Below are positions 35,587-47,859 of a stretch of DNA of 64,000 nt, piece by piece (position 1 is the first letter of the stretch; every line of letters begins with the position of its first letter). The notes beneath the pieces were generated by a model that searched no databases, was not told the origin of the DNA, and saw only the letters and a program-made list of their open reading frames with translations. Source of the DNA: Hymenoscyphus infarciens. Lineage: Eukaryota > Ascomycota > Leotiomycetes > Helotiales > Helotiaceae. Made by a program: the position numbers and the translations under genes. The stretch is from positions 1 through 64,000 of the forward strand of contig LLCB01000110.1 in the NCBI GenBank assembly GCA_001414345.1, given 5' to 3'.

Positions 35587-38500
35587 CTCTTTATTATATA
35601 TTTTTTAGGTTAAAAACACTCTAAGAAGCTTGAATTAAGAAGATAAAAACTCTACTATATATATAATATAATAGTAAGGTAGGAATAGAGTATAGAAGTA
35701 GTCTATTCGTAGTTATTAATACGAAAACTAAGATAAAGAGCAGAGATAGCTCTAAACGATGCTAATATATAGGATTCTACTAGGTAGTAAGAAGTTATAT
35801 AATAGATCTAAAACTAGAACTACTATAGTCTTAAATTAAGACTATTATATTTCTCTCTCTTTAGTAGAGCTCGCTCTCGAGCTCTATAGAAACCTATATA
35901 CTTGTCTATCTATATATCTACTAGTTCTAGCTTATACTCTTACTCTTCCTTCTACTAAGGTAGTTATAAGATACTAGCTATACGCTAAGTTATCTAAAAC
36001 TCTCTATATTCCCTTTCTAATACTAATCTATATAATCCGCTAAGCGACTAGCGTATACTCCTACGATTTTGTCGCTTACTAAAGTATAGGCTTTAAGAGC
36101 TTTTATAATATTAGAAGAAGAAGAAGGAGGCTTCGAGAGTTATTAGAAAATAATACGACTGAAAGTAAGAAGGTCTACTTAAAAGGCTTCTCTTATCGAG
36201 ACGTAGAGAGGCTTCTTCTTATTAGTAGAAGGCTTAGATTAACTAATAATATTACGAGCTAAATATAAAGAGGTTAATAGATAAAAGCTATCTTTTCTTA
36301 TTTATAGTTTTAAGAAGTTATTTTATCTAATAATTAATTTATTTATTTAAGGTATTATCTAGTATATCTTACTTTTATTAAGAGAGAGTATTTACTTAAA
36401 TATTATATTTCTTTTTAATATATATAATCTTAAAATTATACTTTAAAAAGACTAGAAACTATTATATTTATTATTTAGTAAGCTTCTAAACTAATATAAA
36501 GTACTTAAGATTCTTATAGTCTATCTAGATCTTAAAACTCTCTATACTCTATAACTTAGAATCTTATACTTTTAGATATTATATAATTACTAATATTTCT
36601 TTATTATAAATCTTATAGTTATACTTAGTTAATAAGTTCTTCTTTAAAAAGAAGATATAAGGTTATAAAAGTCTATTATTATTATATTATATAAGTACTC
36701 TACTAATATACTAACTAGAAGAGTCTATTTCTATAATTATTTACTTTTTCTAATTAAATTATATAAGAGCTAGAGTAGTAGTAAATAATTACTTAAAGAC
36801 TTTCTAGTACTTATCTATTTATATAAATACTTATTTTTTATAAGTTAGTTCTATAAAAGGTCTTATAATATTAAAATAGTCTTTAATAAAAGTCTAGTAA
36901 AAGTTTATAAAACTAAGAAAGCTTTATATAGCTTTTATATTTATTAGTACTTCTTAGTTAAGAATAGCTTTTACCTTTTCTAGATCTATCTCTATACTTA
37001 AGTTAACGTCTAAGATAAACCTTAAATACTTTATTTAAGTAACTAAAAACTTATACTTATTAATATTAAAAAAGAGGTCTACCTTTATAAGCTTTTAAAG
37101 AACTAGCTTAACCTAGTTCTTATATTTCTTAAGAGATCTATTTATAAAGATTAGAATATTATTAATATAGATAGAGTAGAAATTGTTTAAGTATTTCTAT
37201 AGTACTTAGTTAATATATCTTTAAAATATACTTAGTATATTTATAAGTCTAAAAAGTATAACTAACTATTTATATAGTCTATATCTTATTTGAAAGGCTA
37301 TCTTCTATTTATCTTCTTTTATAATTTAAAGTTAATAGAAAGCTTAGCTTATATTAAGCGTTATATACTAGGTTACTTTACTTACTTATTATAAGGTTTT
37401 ATAAATTAGAGAGAGTAGATACTAATCCTTTTATATAACTTTATTTAGAGTATAGTAATTAATATAAAATCAAAGGCTACTTCTTAGTTTTTATATAAAG
37501 AGCACTAGAGTAGTAGTAGAAGAGTTATTAACTTAAATCTAGTCTTTATTTATATACTTAGTAAGTATTTTTTAAAAGATAAGAAGTTTATTATAGAATA
37601 TATTATAAAGTAGTCTCTAAGAGACTATTACTTCTTTTCTATCTTCTTTTATAAGCTTAATTTTATAATTAATTCCTTTATTTTATAAAGGTAGTACTTT
37701 ATCTAAGTCTTTTAGACTAAAAGCTCTAAGACGATTCTAGAACTATAGTAGTAGCTTTATTTAAGAGTTTGTTTTTATCTTCTTTATCTTCTTAAGAGCT
37801 TTAGTAATATCTTATAAGCTAGCTAAGAATACTTAAATAGTTAACTACTAAGACTTATTTATTATTATTTAGAAGGCTTTAATAGAGATAGTAGGATTAG
37901 TATAGCCTACTTCTAAAATATTAGCTTAGTTCTTAACTAGTATATTTATTAATAAAATAAAGTATTTAAAAGTAGAACTATTAATTTAAGTATCTTATTT
38001 TATTATCTAAGAGAGTTTTAGAATTATATTATATAATTCTAAGTAAGAGATAATATAAAAGAAAGACTAAGCTTTTTTATATCTAATAATATCTAAAGAG
38101 ATAATAGTAACCTCTATTACTATATTATTTAAGAGAGTATTAAAGCTAGAGAGTCTTTAAAAGAGAATAGAAATATACTAAAAGTTATTTTAAGTAGTAA
38201 AAGAGAAGCTAATAAGTTTATAAGATAAATATCTAGAGTTAAGAAGAGTCTTTATAAAATATTCTTTATTAACTATTATAGAAACTAAAAATAGAGAACT
38301 ATTTATTAACTTCTTTTAAAACTTAATCTATTCTTCTTTTACTTTCTTTAAAACCTTCTTTTACTTCTAATAACATCTTTTACTAGAAGCTACTTATTTT
38401 CTAACTTATTAGAGTTATTATTTAAAATCTTTTTAATTATTCTTCTTTTTCCTTTTATATTCTTTTTTTTAATATTATTACTTTCTTTTTAAATAAGAGC

Positions 38501-41307
38501 TACTTAGACTTTCTTTTTTTACTTAAGGTCCTTCTTTAACTATTTTATCTTTATATTATATTCTTAGACTTTATATCTATGTTATTTATATTTTAAATAA
38601 AAGCTTAAGCTTCTTCTTTTAGTAAGGACTTCTAGAGTACTCTATTATAGTTCTTTTATTTAAGTAGAAGAGACTACTACTATTAGTTACTAATTTGTAG
38701 TATTAGCTAAAGAGCTATCTTTTACTTTATATATAGCTATAAGAAAGGCTTATAGTTTCTTTATTTACTAAGCTATAAGTTTAGCGATTTTATTTAACTA
38801 GTTACTAATTATTTATAGCTATTTATAATACTTATTATAAATATTATATTCTTTAATACTAATAGTAGTAATTATTAGCTTTATATTAATAATAGCTTTT
38901 AAGTAGCTCTTCTTAATTATATTATTCTATCTCTAACTAGTATCTTCTAAGATTAATTAGTTAAACTTATTTAAGAATTCGTTAAAGATCTACTTACTTT
39001 ATCTTTCCTAGTTAAGTTAGCTAAGTGCCTTTTATTATAAGTAAAAGTCTTAGAAGGCTATACTAAGCTACTTTATAAAGTCTATAACTATAAGTTTATT
39101 TTATTAGTAAGTATACTTAATCTAAAGGAAGATTCTTATAGCTATATTACTTAAAAGTCTTTTAAAGATATATTAAACTTTCTCTTTTTCTTATTTAATA
39201 GTAAGACTATCTATTTCTAGCTTTACTTTTAAAGATCTTTTAAACTAGAGAAAGAGGCTAGGTATACTTCTATTATATCTCTCTAAGTATATAAGACTAT
39301 ATTTTAGCTTTTAATTATTCTTTATAGCTATTATTAATATAGAGACTAAGAGTAGTATTAAGGTAAGTATAGGTTAGTTTCCTTTAAATAAGAAGATTCT
39401 TTTTTTAAACCTTATAAAAGCTTTATCTTATTATAATAAGAGGTTTGTTAGAGATTAGTTTTAACTCTTAGAGAGGGCTTATATCTCTTACTATTATTAA
39501 GTAAACATCTCTATTAGCTATACTAGAGGCTCTTATTCTTCTATCTTACTTATATCTTCTATTTTATATTTTATAGTTATCTACTATATACTTTAAACTA
39601 TTATATAAGACTATATATCTTAACTATAAAGGATTTTTATACTTATACTATATATATAAGAAGTTTATAGAATCTGCTATATATAGTTTATTTAATATAC
39701 TTATAAGTAAATATAAGAAGAGGAGTTAATTCTAATATTATAAGTTAAATATAAAGAGGTTAATAGATAAGGTATTCTTATTATAAGAAGAATTAACTAA
39801 GGAAGGAAGTCTATCTATATATAAGAGAGAAGTTCTTATAAAGGCTATATATATACTATATAAAATTACTAGTTATAGAATAATAACCTTCTTACTTTAT
39901 AAAGAAGTCTAAACGTAAATACTAGTTATTAGAACCTCTTTCTTAGAGGTTTATATAAGGTTACGTATAAGCTACTTTTATATAAGACTATTTTATAGGC
40001 TACTTTCGTATTATACGAAGGTTAGTAGACCGAGTACTTTTTAAGTATAAACTATTATAAATAACGAGCTAGATAAGCTATCTTATTAAAGCGTCGATTA
40101 CGCGAGCGTATTAATGTTTCTTTTTAATAAGAGAGCTAAAGTTATATACCTAGAGTATAATATTAGAGTCTATTATTAGAATTTTATAGTTAGATACTAG
40201 CTATTTAAAGAGAGAGAGAGAGAGAGGAGATCTAAAGATACTAGAAAGGGGTCTTAAGCTTAGTATTAATTCAAGAGTTACTAGCGAGAGGTCTACTTTA
40301 AAGAGGTCGTAGAGTTAGTAGTAGAGAGGCTAGAATAGAGCTAAGGTTAAGAGTCTAATATATTTTAAATCCTTTATAAGATAAGAAGAGTAACCTTAGT
40401 TTAATATAATAGTAAGGCAGAAATAGAGTATAGAAGTAGTCTATTCGTAGTTATTAATACGAAAACTAAGATAAAGAGTAGAGATAGCTCTAAACAATGC
40501 TAATATATAGGATTCTGCTAGGCGGCGAGGAGTCACGTGACAGGTCTGAAACTAGAACTACTATAGTCTTAAATCAGGACTATTATATATAGAGAAAGAG
40601 AGTTATATAATACTCTCTTTTTCTATAATATATCTCTTAGGTCTAGGAAAGCGACAGCTTCCTAGGCTTATAACTTAAGCTAGATTATAAAAGATCTCTT
40701 AACTAATAGCTCTCTAATTCCTACGCCTTAGTATAATACTTAGAAGTGCTTCTCTTTATAGTTATTCTGCTAGTAGTTCTAGTATTCTTAAGAGTAGATT
40801 CCCGCTTCCTAATCCTATCTAACTCCTATCTCTTACTTTAACTCTAGTCTATATAGCTCTAGTTCTAGTATAATAGTAAAGCGAGTAGCGTTTATAGAGG
40901 TAGTAGCTATTAGCTAGTGTTATATATATATATACTAGCTTCGTAGAGTACTAGGCTTCTAAATTCGAAGAAAGTTCACTTATAAGACACCTCTTAGAGT
41001 AGCGTTAGCTAGCTTCGTAGCTAGGCTTATGTCTTCTATAAAGAGCTTCTAAGTACTTATTAGAAGTAAGTATCGAGAGGTTAGTTACGCTAACTAATAG
41101 CGAAGAAGCGTTTATTAAATATAGAGTAATATTAACTATAGTATAGCGGATATGTTATAATTATTATAGTTACTAGACTAGGCTTATAACTATTACGTAT
41201 TTTTTAGATTAAAAACGCTCTAAGAAGCTTAAATTAAAATAGTGAAAACTCTGCTATATATATAGAGAAAAGAGGTTACGTAATATCTCTTTTTCTATAA
41301 TACTCTT
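35587..41307. mobile_element. Second TRIM-family element, carrying a gypsy element in its left LTR
   Basis: It spans 35592-41302 with a 5-bp target duplication CTCTT at 35587-35591 and 41303-41307. The right LTR is 41191-41302 (112 bp). The left LTR starts at 35592, breaks at 35666 and resumes at 40588, which shows that the gypsy element landed inside it. Without that insertion it is about 0.8 kb, close to the TRIM at 27243. Its interior (40640-41190) aligns with that of the first TRIM, including cttaggtctaggaaa and cgacagcttcctagg. Confidence 0.8.
35662..40592 (-). mobile_element. Ty3/gypsy LTR retrotransposon 2, 4.92 kb
   Basis: LTRs of 183 bp lie at 35667-35849 and 40405-40587. The flanking 5-mers are TATAA and TATAG, a target duplication with one transition. 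On the minus strand the reverse transcriptase reads YLLSLIYKTL with a TTLDIS-type motif near 37340-37490, and a degraded YLDD site lies near 37150-37190. A polypurine tract (aaagagagagaaa on the minus strand) directly borders the left LTR. The LTR sequences differ from those of gypsy 1. A (GA)n run occurs at 40212-40233. The copy is heavily RIP-mutated and inactive. Confidence 0.87.
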
Positions 41308-41320
41308 TAAAAGAAGGAGA

Positions 41321-41787
41321 ATTAATATAATAGTACGAAATATATATAACTATAGAAGAGGTATATAAGAGTGCGTTTAGTAGAATAACGTATATAAATA
41401 CTAGGCTCTAATATAGAAGAAAAGAATAAATTATCTCTCTTCTATACTAAACGTAAACGTCTATATATAAGAGGTTAGAAGCTACTAAGTTCTAATAATA
41501 ATAATAACTAAGCTCTATCTAATATAGCTAATACTAAATAATATAGCTAATACTAAATAAAAAGAGCTAAAAAGCTAAATATATAATATCTAAACCTTAA
41601 TCTCTTCTATATATAAATGTTAGACATTAATACCTTTGATACTTTAATTATATAAGTATTAGTTATTTATAATCTTAGCCTAGAGATATCGACAGTACTT
41701 AGAAGTATTAGTAGTTTCATAAATACCGACAATTCAGAATAGCGTACTATTATATAATAATTTAGAATAGCTTACTATTATAATTAA
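41321..41787. mobile_element. Solo LTR or MITE of the TGTRACRGCA family, copy 4
   Basis: The unit 41326-41782 begins TATAATAGTACGAAAT and ends CTTACTATTATA, so its ends are inverted (TATAATAG/CTATTATA). It is flanked by a perfect 5-bp duplication ATTAA and interrupts the hAT sequence cleanly. The first 150 bases match the repeats at 13257-17396; the rest differs. A 5-bp duplication and TG...CA-type ends favour a solo LTR over a TA- or TTAA-targeting MITE, but both remain possible. Confidence 0.68.
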
Positions 41788-43003
41788 TAACTTTAAAGCT
41801 TATATTATTCTTAATAATAAACTTTAATATTAGCTTCTTAAAAGTATTTTCTTAAAAGTTAATACTCTTAGGTCTTTTAGACTTTTTAACGTTTAAAAGC
41901 ACTTTCTATAGTTCTTAAAAAGCCTTAACTAGACTATGATTCACTATTAAAGTCTAAATATATATATATATATATTAGTATATATACTATAATTAATATA
42001 AGAAAAAGAAGAAGAAGAAGAAGAAGAACTTATCTATATCTAGATTCTCTAGAATAGACCTAATAGAGACTACTTTATAAGAATTAAGATAATACTTAAT
42101 ATAGTTACTTATAAACTAATTATTATACTAATTAGTCTAGATTTTACTATATAATTAGCTATAATTATAATCTTAAGATAAGAGAGACTTACTAATAGTC
42201 TACTTAAAAGTAGTATATAGTAATAGTATAAGCTTTAGACTAATCTTCTTAAGAAGGATTAAGCTCCTTTCTTAAGAGTCTTCTTTAAAAGAGAATAGAT
42301 TATTTATTAAGCTTAAAAGTATAGTCTAAGCTCTTTTAGACGTAGGTAATATAAGTAGTATAATTAAGAGACATCTTTATAGCTTATTAAGATATAAATA
42401 ACTAAGTTTATATATAAAAGATACTAGTAAGTATTAAGATTAATTTTTAAAATAATTTATTTAATAAAAAAAAAAAAAAAATAAAGAGAAAATCTCTTCT
42501 TATATACTCTATAGCTATATTCTAGCAACTTCTATAGATTATTACTTAAAGAAAAGCTTTATAAGCTAAGCTATATTTCTAATACATTTCTAATAGACTT
42601 TTAATCTAATTTATAAGCTTAATTATTAATTAGAATATTCTAGAATTTAATTAGAAATTAAATAGTTTCTAAGTATTTATAAGGATTATAAATCTTTTTA
42701 TTAGTAATCTTAGTAATAATATCTAATAAGTACTTATACTTATTATTAGATAATTAATAGCTAATTTATTAAGAGTATTATTAAAGAAGTTATATAGTAA
42801 ATAGAGTATAAAGAAGATCTCGCTTAAGCTCTTAGTAGCCTAGAAACGCTACCTCGACGCTACTCCGCGCCACGGCCCTAGTTAGCCCGAGTCGGTCTAT
42901 ACTACTCAAAGTACTACTTAGAGTTACTTAGAGTACTATAAGTAGAGTAGAGTAGTAGTTACTACTCTACTCTACTCTACTTCTTTCTTTTACTAATAAC
43001 TTT

Positions 43004-43722
43004 ATTATAAAATCGTCTATTATACTTAGTTTAGATTATTTAAGATATAATAAAAAATATCTACTAACTAGTTTCTTAATTTCTAGTCTTAATTTTAGAG
43101 AATAGTAAAGTAATAAGCGAGTCTAGATAGAAAGTAGAAAAAGCTTTACTTTTAGGTTTTAGTATACGAGTTATTAAATAGTTTATAATCAGTACTATTA
43201 TAATATTAAATAAGTAGTATAGTATAGTAATAATAGTAGCTTTAAAAATAGATACCTACTATTATTATATTCTAATATTCTAATAATCTATTTATTTAAA
43301 ATACTATATTCTTTTACTATAATAATACTACTACTAGTAACACTAAATCATTTAAGTCGAGTTTTTTAGAAACAACTATATTTTCTTCTAAGATAATATA
43401 GACCGCGTAAATTGGAAATAAGACAAATCTCTTTAGAGTGGCTCTTAACCTAGGAAAAGCAGAAAGCACCTCGTGTATCAACAAGTAGTGGTTATGTTAG
43501 TCCAGATCTCACCTTATACTAACATCATCTAGTATCAACTCCGCAAGCATCCACCCTGGTAATATGCTATCCTTGTTGCAGTTTAGCCTTTTCACTATGA
43601 TACTTTACATTAATTATCATACACTCGTGTTGCAAAGTGATGTTATTGAAGAAGGCGAAAACTGGTTCCAACACATTGGAGGGCCATTCCAAAGATTAAT
43701 ACACAGGAGCTACCAACCATTT
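43004..43722. other. Right edge of the 21-kb AT-rich block and dehydrogenase 3' flank
   Basis: AT-rich sequence continues to about 43390, where composition becomes normal. 43391-43722 is probably 3' flank of the dehydrogenase gene. No gene was recognised. Confidence 0.55.
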
Positions 43723-45049
43723 TCAAGCACTCTCAGTGTCAACAAGAACCTTCAAAACCAAGTTCCCCTCGTCATCTTTCACCCGTCCCGCCATTGCAAA
43801 CGCCTTCGGGATTTCTCCAAAGCCCTTGAACCGCTGCGTAATCAATTTGGACAAATCCGGAAGAAGGGGGTTACCACTCGAAACTAACTCGATTGCTTCT
43901 TTATAGGTATTGGCGTATCGGAATACACCAACGAGGTCGACCTCTCGAAGGGCAGCTGCTGAAATTGGGAGGGTTTGAATTGGACTTCCCATTCCGATGA
44001 GCATTATTCGTCCTCCGGGTCGAGTGGACTATTCATGTGAGTAAATGGTTCATGGGAAATGAAATGGAAACTTACATAAATAGCAGCTTGTAAACAAGAT
44101 TCGACACCCGTACACTCGAAAACTGCATCAACTTCTCCCTTCTCAGATTGTGCTTTGACCAACTCGGCAACTTCCTTCGCAAATGCAATCTTTTCCTCGA
44201 TAGCTTGTGGTCTCTTCATCGGGACAACAATCGAAGCATCGGCGAATTTGTTGTGGACTGCGAATTGTACTCTTTCTGCTTGGATGTCTGCGATGATTAC
44301 TTTCTTTGCGCCGTTTACTTTGCTTATTGCAGCACAGAGAAGTCCGACTGCACCTGCTCCAAAGATCAAGACTGTGCTTCCTTCTTTAAGAGCCGCCCGC
44401 CGTGAGCCATGGATTGCTACGCCGAGCGGTTCGAGGATTGCTCCTTGCTCTAAAGAGACGGTTGGCGGAAGTCTATATTGTTAGTATTGTTTCAAACTTG
44501 TGTAGGTTCGATGCATTCTTACTTGTAGCAATATACTGCGGGATGGTTTATCCTCTCTTGTAAAGTTCCCTGAAAATGTGGGAATGATTTTGCCGAACTT
44601 CGAAATCTCAAGGCTTTACATATGTTGTACCGTCCCTCTTTGCACAACTCACACTCCAGACATGGTAAGCCAACCTCAAGGGCTACTTTATCTCCGACTT
44701 TGAGGTCTGTAATAGCGGAGCCAACTTCTGTGACTAAACCCGAGGATTCGTGACCGAGAGTTAAGGGTTCTTGGACAATGATATCTCCGTTTCGGTAGTG
44801 GTTGAAATAGTGGAGATCTGAGCCACAAAGTCCAGTTGCTTGAACTGCTACTTGTACTTCTGTCGCGTCCGGGGAGGGCAGTTGACGAGCTTCCTTTGGG
44901 ACTGTTAATACATATTTCGACAGTCAATTGTAGATCAACACACAATCTTCAACTCCTTGACCCCATGTAGCACCGATGCTTTTACTTCTGAGCCCTGCTG
45001 ACTGTTAGAATCGGCTCCAAACTTGGGGGTATTGGACCCCACACACCAT
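43723..45049 (-). CDS. Zinc-dependent polyol dehydrogenase (sorbitol/xylitol/arabinitol type)
   Basis: It is predicted to oxidise a sugar alcohol to a ketose with NAD+ in the cytosol. Five exons splice to 375 residues: 45049-45047 (ATG only), 44994-44944, 44893-44523, 44472-44076 and 44028-43723. The catalytic-zinc site is visible as TGLCGSDLHY and LGHESSG. The structural-zinc Cys cluster is CLECELCKEGRYNIC. The coenzyme fold is GAGAVGLL, with Asp in IADIQ favouring NAD+. The first two introns both use GTGTGT donors. The first-exon assignment (ATG spliced to GGCTCAG) is inferred, because no in-frame ATG precedes the conserved ASVLHGVKELKI. The rest is firm. No disabling changes were seen despite the AT-rich block 300 bases away. 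Confidence 0.87.
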
Positions 45050-45832
45050 TTTATGAGATTAATACAGCCGCAACGAAGATGAACAAAGGAAGTGGTGGTC
45101 TGAAGGGATTAAATCTAAATATGAGGTGGCCTGTTCTGTATTCTTGTTGCTCTAATGCTCGATGATTCAGTCGTAATTTCTAGTCGTAATTTCTAGTTTT
45201 CTAGTCTTCCTAGTGTGACATCGGGTTCTGACGGTGTCTACAAGTAGCCCGAGTCCTACTTGTTCCCCCACGATTCGCCCACTCTTGGGAATTTCCCTGT
45301 CGAAACTTTCGACTCGAAAGTGAGCGGCAACGGAGAAGTGGAGAACGCTGCAAGTCATGAAACCGTTCGGGTTGTTTTCGGTTCGACTAATTTATTTCGG
45401 ATCGGATCAACTGATATTCCAGGACGGCTCGCGACAAAATCGCGGCAACACCCTCTCGTGGTGAAAATTATCACGAGGTTGTTTGAGGCTTTCAAAGACT
45501 TCGCTTAAACCTTAATGGAAGTCGAATATGGATATCTGACAGTACTTCCCAAGGCCAGGGGGTTGTGGGAATTCGTCATGATTTTTTCTCCTCTACTTGT
45601 TCGAGGAAGGCTCGGAAAATCAATTCAATTGTTCTAAACAGCTAGAATAATCAAGTTCATTCTCCCAAGGGCATTGGGACAATTACAGGAGGAAAAATCC
45701 CACGAGATCACAGTCGCGAATTTCTACAACCACTGGTGGGGGTATCAAGCAAAGCAGACATCTTGATTTCCATCATTTATTACTTATCTAGCTAATTCGT
45801 TCTCTATCCCAGACACTTTCAAGTCTCCTCGT
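45050..45832. other. Intergenic region between two dehydrogenase genes
   Basis: About 780 bases with normal composition. It should contain the dehydrogenase promoter and the 3' flank of the SDR gene. Direct repeats of tcgtaatttctagt occur near 45173-45200. A forward 82-codon frame at 45260-45508 has no recognisable similarity. Confidence 0.5.
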
Positions 45833-46874
45833 CTATTCAATCTTCTTCAACGCTTTTTCGGTCCAATCCCACAACTCCTTTGCTAAATTCTTGTCCTTTG
45901 CGGTTGCATTCAGCTTATCATTACACATTACCCCAACGGGTTCATAATAAGCCCCATTGACAATCTCACTCTTCTTTCCACCAGCGGCCACCCAAAGCTG
46001 GCTAAGCCTGCCCTGTTCTTCTCTCATCATGGGGGTGCCTTGAACGAAATTGAGCAGGGAGGATACCTTCAACATCCAAGGAGACAATCCCATCATCAAA
46101 TTCGTTTCAACAATCCCCGGTTGTACCGAGACAGAAGTGATGTTGGGGTAACGTCTCGCTAGCTCCACGGCGTAGAGGAGCATTGCGACTTTACTCTGCC
46201 TAAGAAGTTATTAGCAATTGCTTCCTTATCGGCAGAAGCAAGCATATACCCATTTCGATACATTTTCCCCATTCCCGCTTCTTGTGGATTTCCCAATTGG
46301 GAGAATACAATTCCTCCCTTTGGGAGAAACTTCCAGGCAATCGACGAAAGAAGTACGATGCGCACATCAGCTCCATCAATCTTAGCCGTGTTAAGCATGA
46401 TGGGTAACAATTCCCGGAACAGCATCGCGTGTCCCAAGCAATTGGTGGCGAAATGGGTTTCGTAGCCATCTTTGCTCAAAGCCGGGGGGACATTCAAAAT
46501 GCCAACATTGCACATCAGAATGTCCAATCGGTCATGGGAGAATTTGCGAGCGGCTTCCTTTACTGCGGCAAGAGAGTCGAGATCCATCTTCAGGAAAGTG
46601 ATTGATGCCGATGGGACTTCGCTCTTGAACTTTTGTATCAAGGCTTCCGCTGTTTTTGCATTTCTGCCGCTGAAATATACATGTTCCGGTTCGTGCCTTG
46701 CGAGTGCCTGCCATGAGGCGGCGCCTAGTCCTGCCGTACCTTGATGGAATTCAGTAAGGTTTAGAATGGGGTAGCGTGTGGTCTTGTACCTCTAGTAACG
46801 AAAACAACTTTTCCTTTGAGTGAAGGGATGTCTTTTTTAGGGTCGAAGTGGATGAATCCTGTCATGGTAGGCAT
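45833..46874 (-). CDS. Short-chain dehydrogenase/reductase with altered catalytic motifs (possible pseudoenzyme)
   Basis: The protein belongs to the retinol-dehydrogenase-like fungal SDR group. Three exons (46874-46790, 46739-46250, 46199-45833) splice in frame to 313 residues. The Rossmann motif reads VTRGTAGLG, with Arg28 where the family has Gly. The NNAG-like motif is CNVG (Val107 for Ala). The position of the catalytic Tyr is Asn191 in YRNGQSK, while Lys195 and the Ser near 160 remain. There is no stop or frameshift, so the frame is kept although catalysis is probably lost. The second intron could be misplaced, but the changed Tyr codon (AAT) lies before the donor and is not created by the splice choice. 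Confidence 0.78.
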
Positions 46875-46920
46875 TTTTGGTCGCCCGATGGCGGAGTAAT
46901 GCGGTGCAGTATATGATTTC

Positions 46921-46946
46921 GGGGGGGGGGGGGGGGGGGGGGGGGG
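46921..46946 (+). repeat. 26-base homopolymer G tract
   Basis: Twenty-six consecutive G residues lie 47 bases upstream of the SDR start (a C run on the coding strand). Such long G runs are rare and unstable. The exact length may be a sequencing or assembly artefact. It could form a quadruplex or affect the SDR promoter. Confidence 0.9.
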
Positions 46947-46949
46947 TAC

Positions 46950-47422
46950 AATCAATGGATAAATTATAAATTCGGAAAAGAGAAAGTGCTTGGAGTTTGG
47001 AATATGGAAAGTGTCCCATGCGGTAGGAAATCCATCCTTATATATCTTCAAACCCCCTTGTTTCAACCGAACTTCTCGTAGGCTAATTCTATTCCCGGGG
47101 CTTCATATCCACGCCATCTAGCTATCAGTTCCAAACCATGTAGTATAAATCGAACTTCGTCACGGGATAGATAGGTCCACCATACCCTTTCTAGTATGTA
47201 GCGCTTCTATATCGGGTCTTAGTGCATAAGCAGAGTGTATTAGCTTGGGGCAGGGGTTCTCCGGAATCTCGGATTGGAACTTGTAACCCGATATTTCCAG
47301 AGAATATAATATATGTATACTTATAGTCACCAGCTTGCCTTTATCAAACAGTATTGTGCGAGTAGAAATCAAATCTTATGCTTTCTTACCACTTCCCCCA
47401 CCACTACTATTTAGGAAATACA
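46950..47422. other. Intergenic region upstream of the SDR gene
   Basis: Nothing recognisable apart from a short minus-strand frame at 47160-47372 with no similarity that I can identify. Confidence 0.5.
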
Positions 47423-47853
47423 TCATGTCGCGACCACCTCTATCGGCTTTAACTTCTGCTGGAGTCTTCCCTTTTGCATCTTTCCTTTCGAGTCCAATAC
47501 CGCACTAGCATGTAGCGGAGTTGCAACGTGCCTAGCAGCCGACTGGTTTTCCAATAAGAACGTGATCATTGGCAAATACTTGTCGGTTCTTTTGGAAGAA
47601 TCTCGATGTATGCTGTAGGCAACTGCTCTGTTCAAGGGCTTCGTAGCACGTCCAAGATGGTAGGATTCGTAAGAATTGACTTCAGAACTGGCCTCAGAAA
47701 TGACCTGTGCTGTCTCAGCGTCGCCGCTTCTTAGGGCGTCATGAATAGAGTCCCTATTTGTAAGTGCATTTCCTCTAGTTACATCGCCTCTGGCAGACAC
47801 CTCTAATAGAGTACCCTCTTGTCGTGATGCTTGGTGGCAGATTACTTAACACG
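47423..47853 (-). pseudogene. Fragment of an ankyrin-repeat-like protein
   Basis: The minus-strand frame contains SIHDALRSGDAETAQVISEA followed by a second helix-loop-helix-like stretch ending ATPLHASAV, which resembles ankyrin repeats (TPLHxA, LLExG patterns) in degenerate form. The frame is open upstream to a stop near 47853, but no ATG precedes the first unit, so it is either a 3' exon of a larger gene or a remnant. It ends at LKPIEVVAT. I cannot assign a function. The conserved consensus positions are only partly met. Confidence 0.4.
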
Positions 47854-47859
47854 TGATTA

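Larger units (their letters stand above)
25603..43003 (-). mobile_element. hAT transposon, copy 2, expanded to 17.4 kb by nested insertions
   Basis: The ends match copy A: TAGTATAAG at 25611 and a right end at 42995 that reads inward TAGTAAAAG. The 8-bp flanks are ATTACTTT (25603-25610) and ATAACTTT (42996-43003), a target duplication with one mismatch. Internal segments align in order with copy A, including the relic transposase (DNASSNN region near 35060-35090). They are interrupted by five separate insertions, each with its own boundaries. Removing these leaves about 3.5 kb, the length of copy A without its 547-bp duplication. Like copy A it is full of TAA/TAG codons and inactive. Confidence 0.88.

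Noticed and set aside
44688..44945. Open frame overlapping the 5' part of the polyol dehydrogenase
   Set aside because: It is an alternative frame of the dehydrogenase exon, whose real frame carries the zinc-binding motifs.
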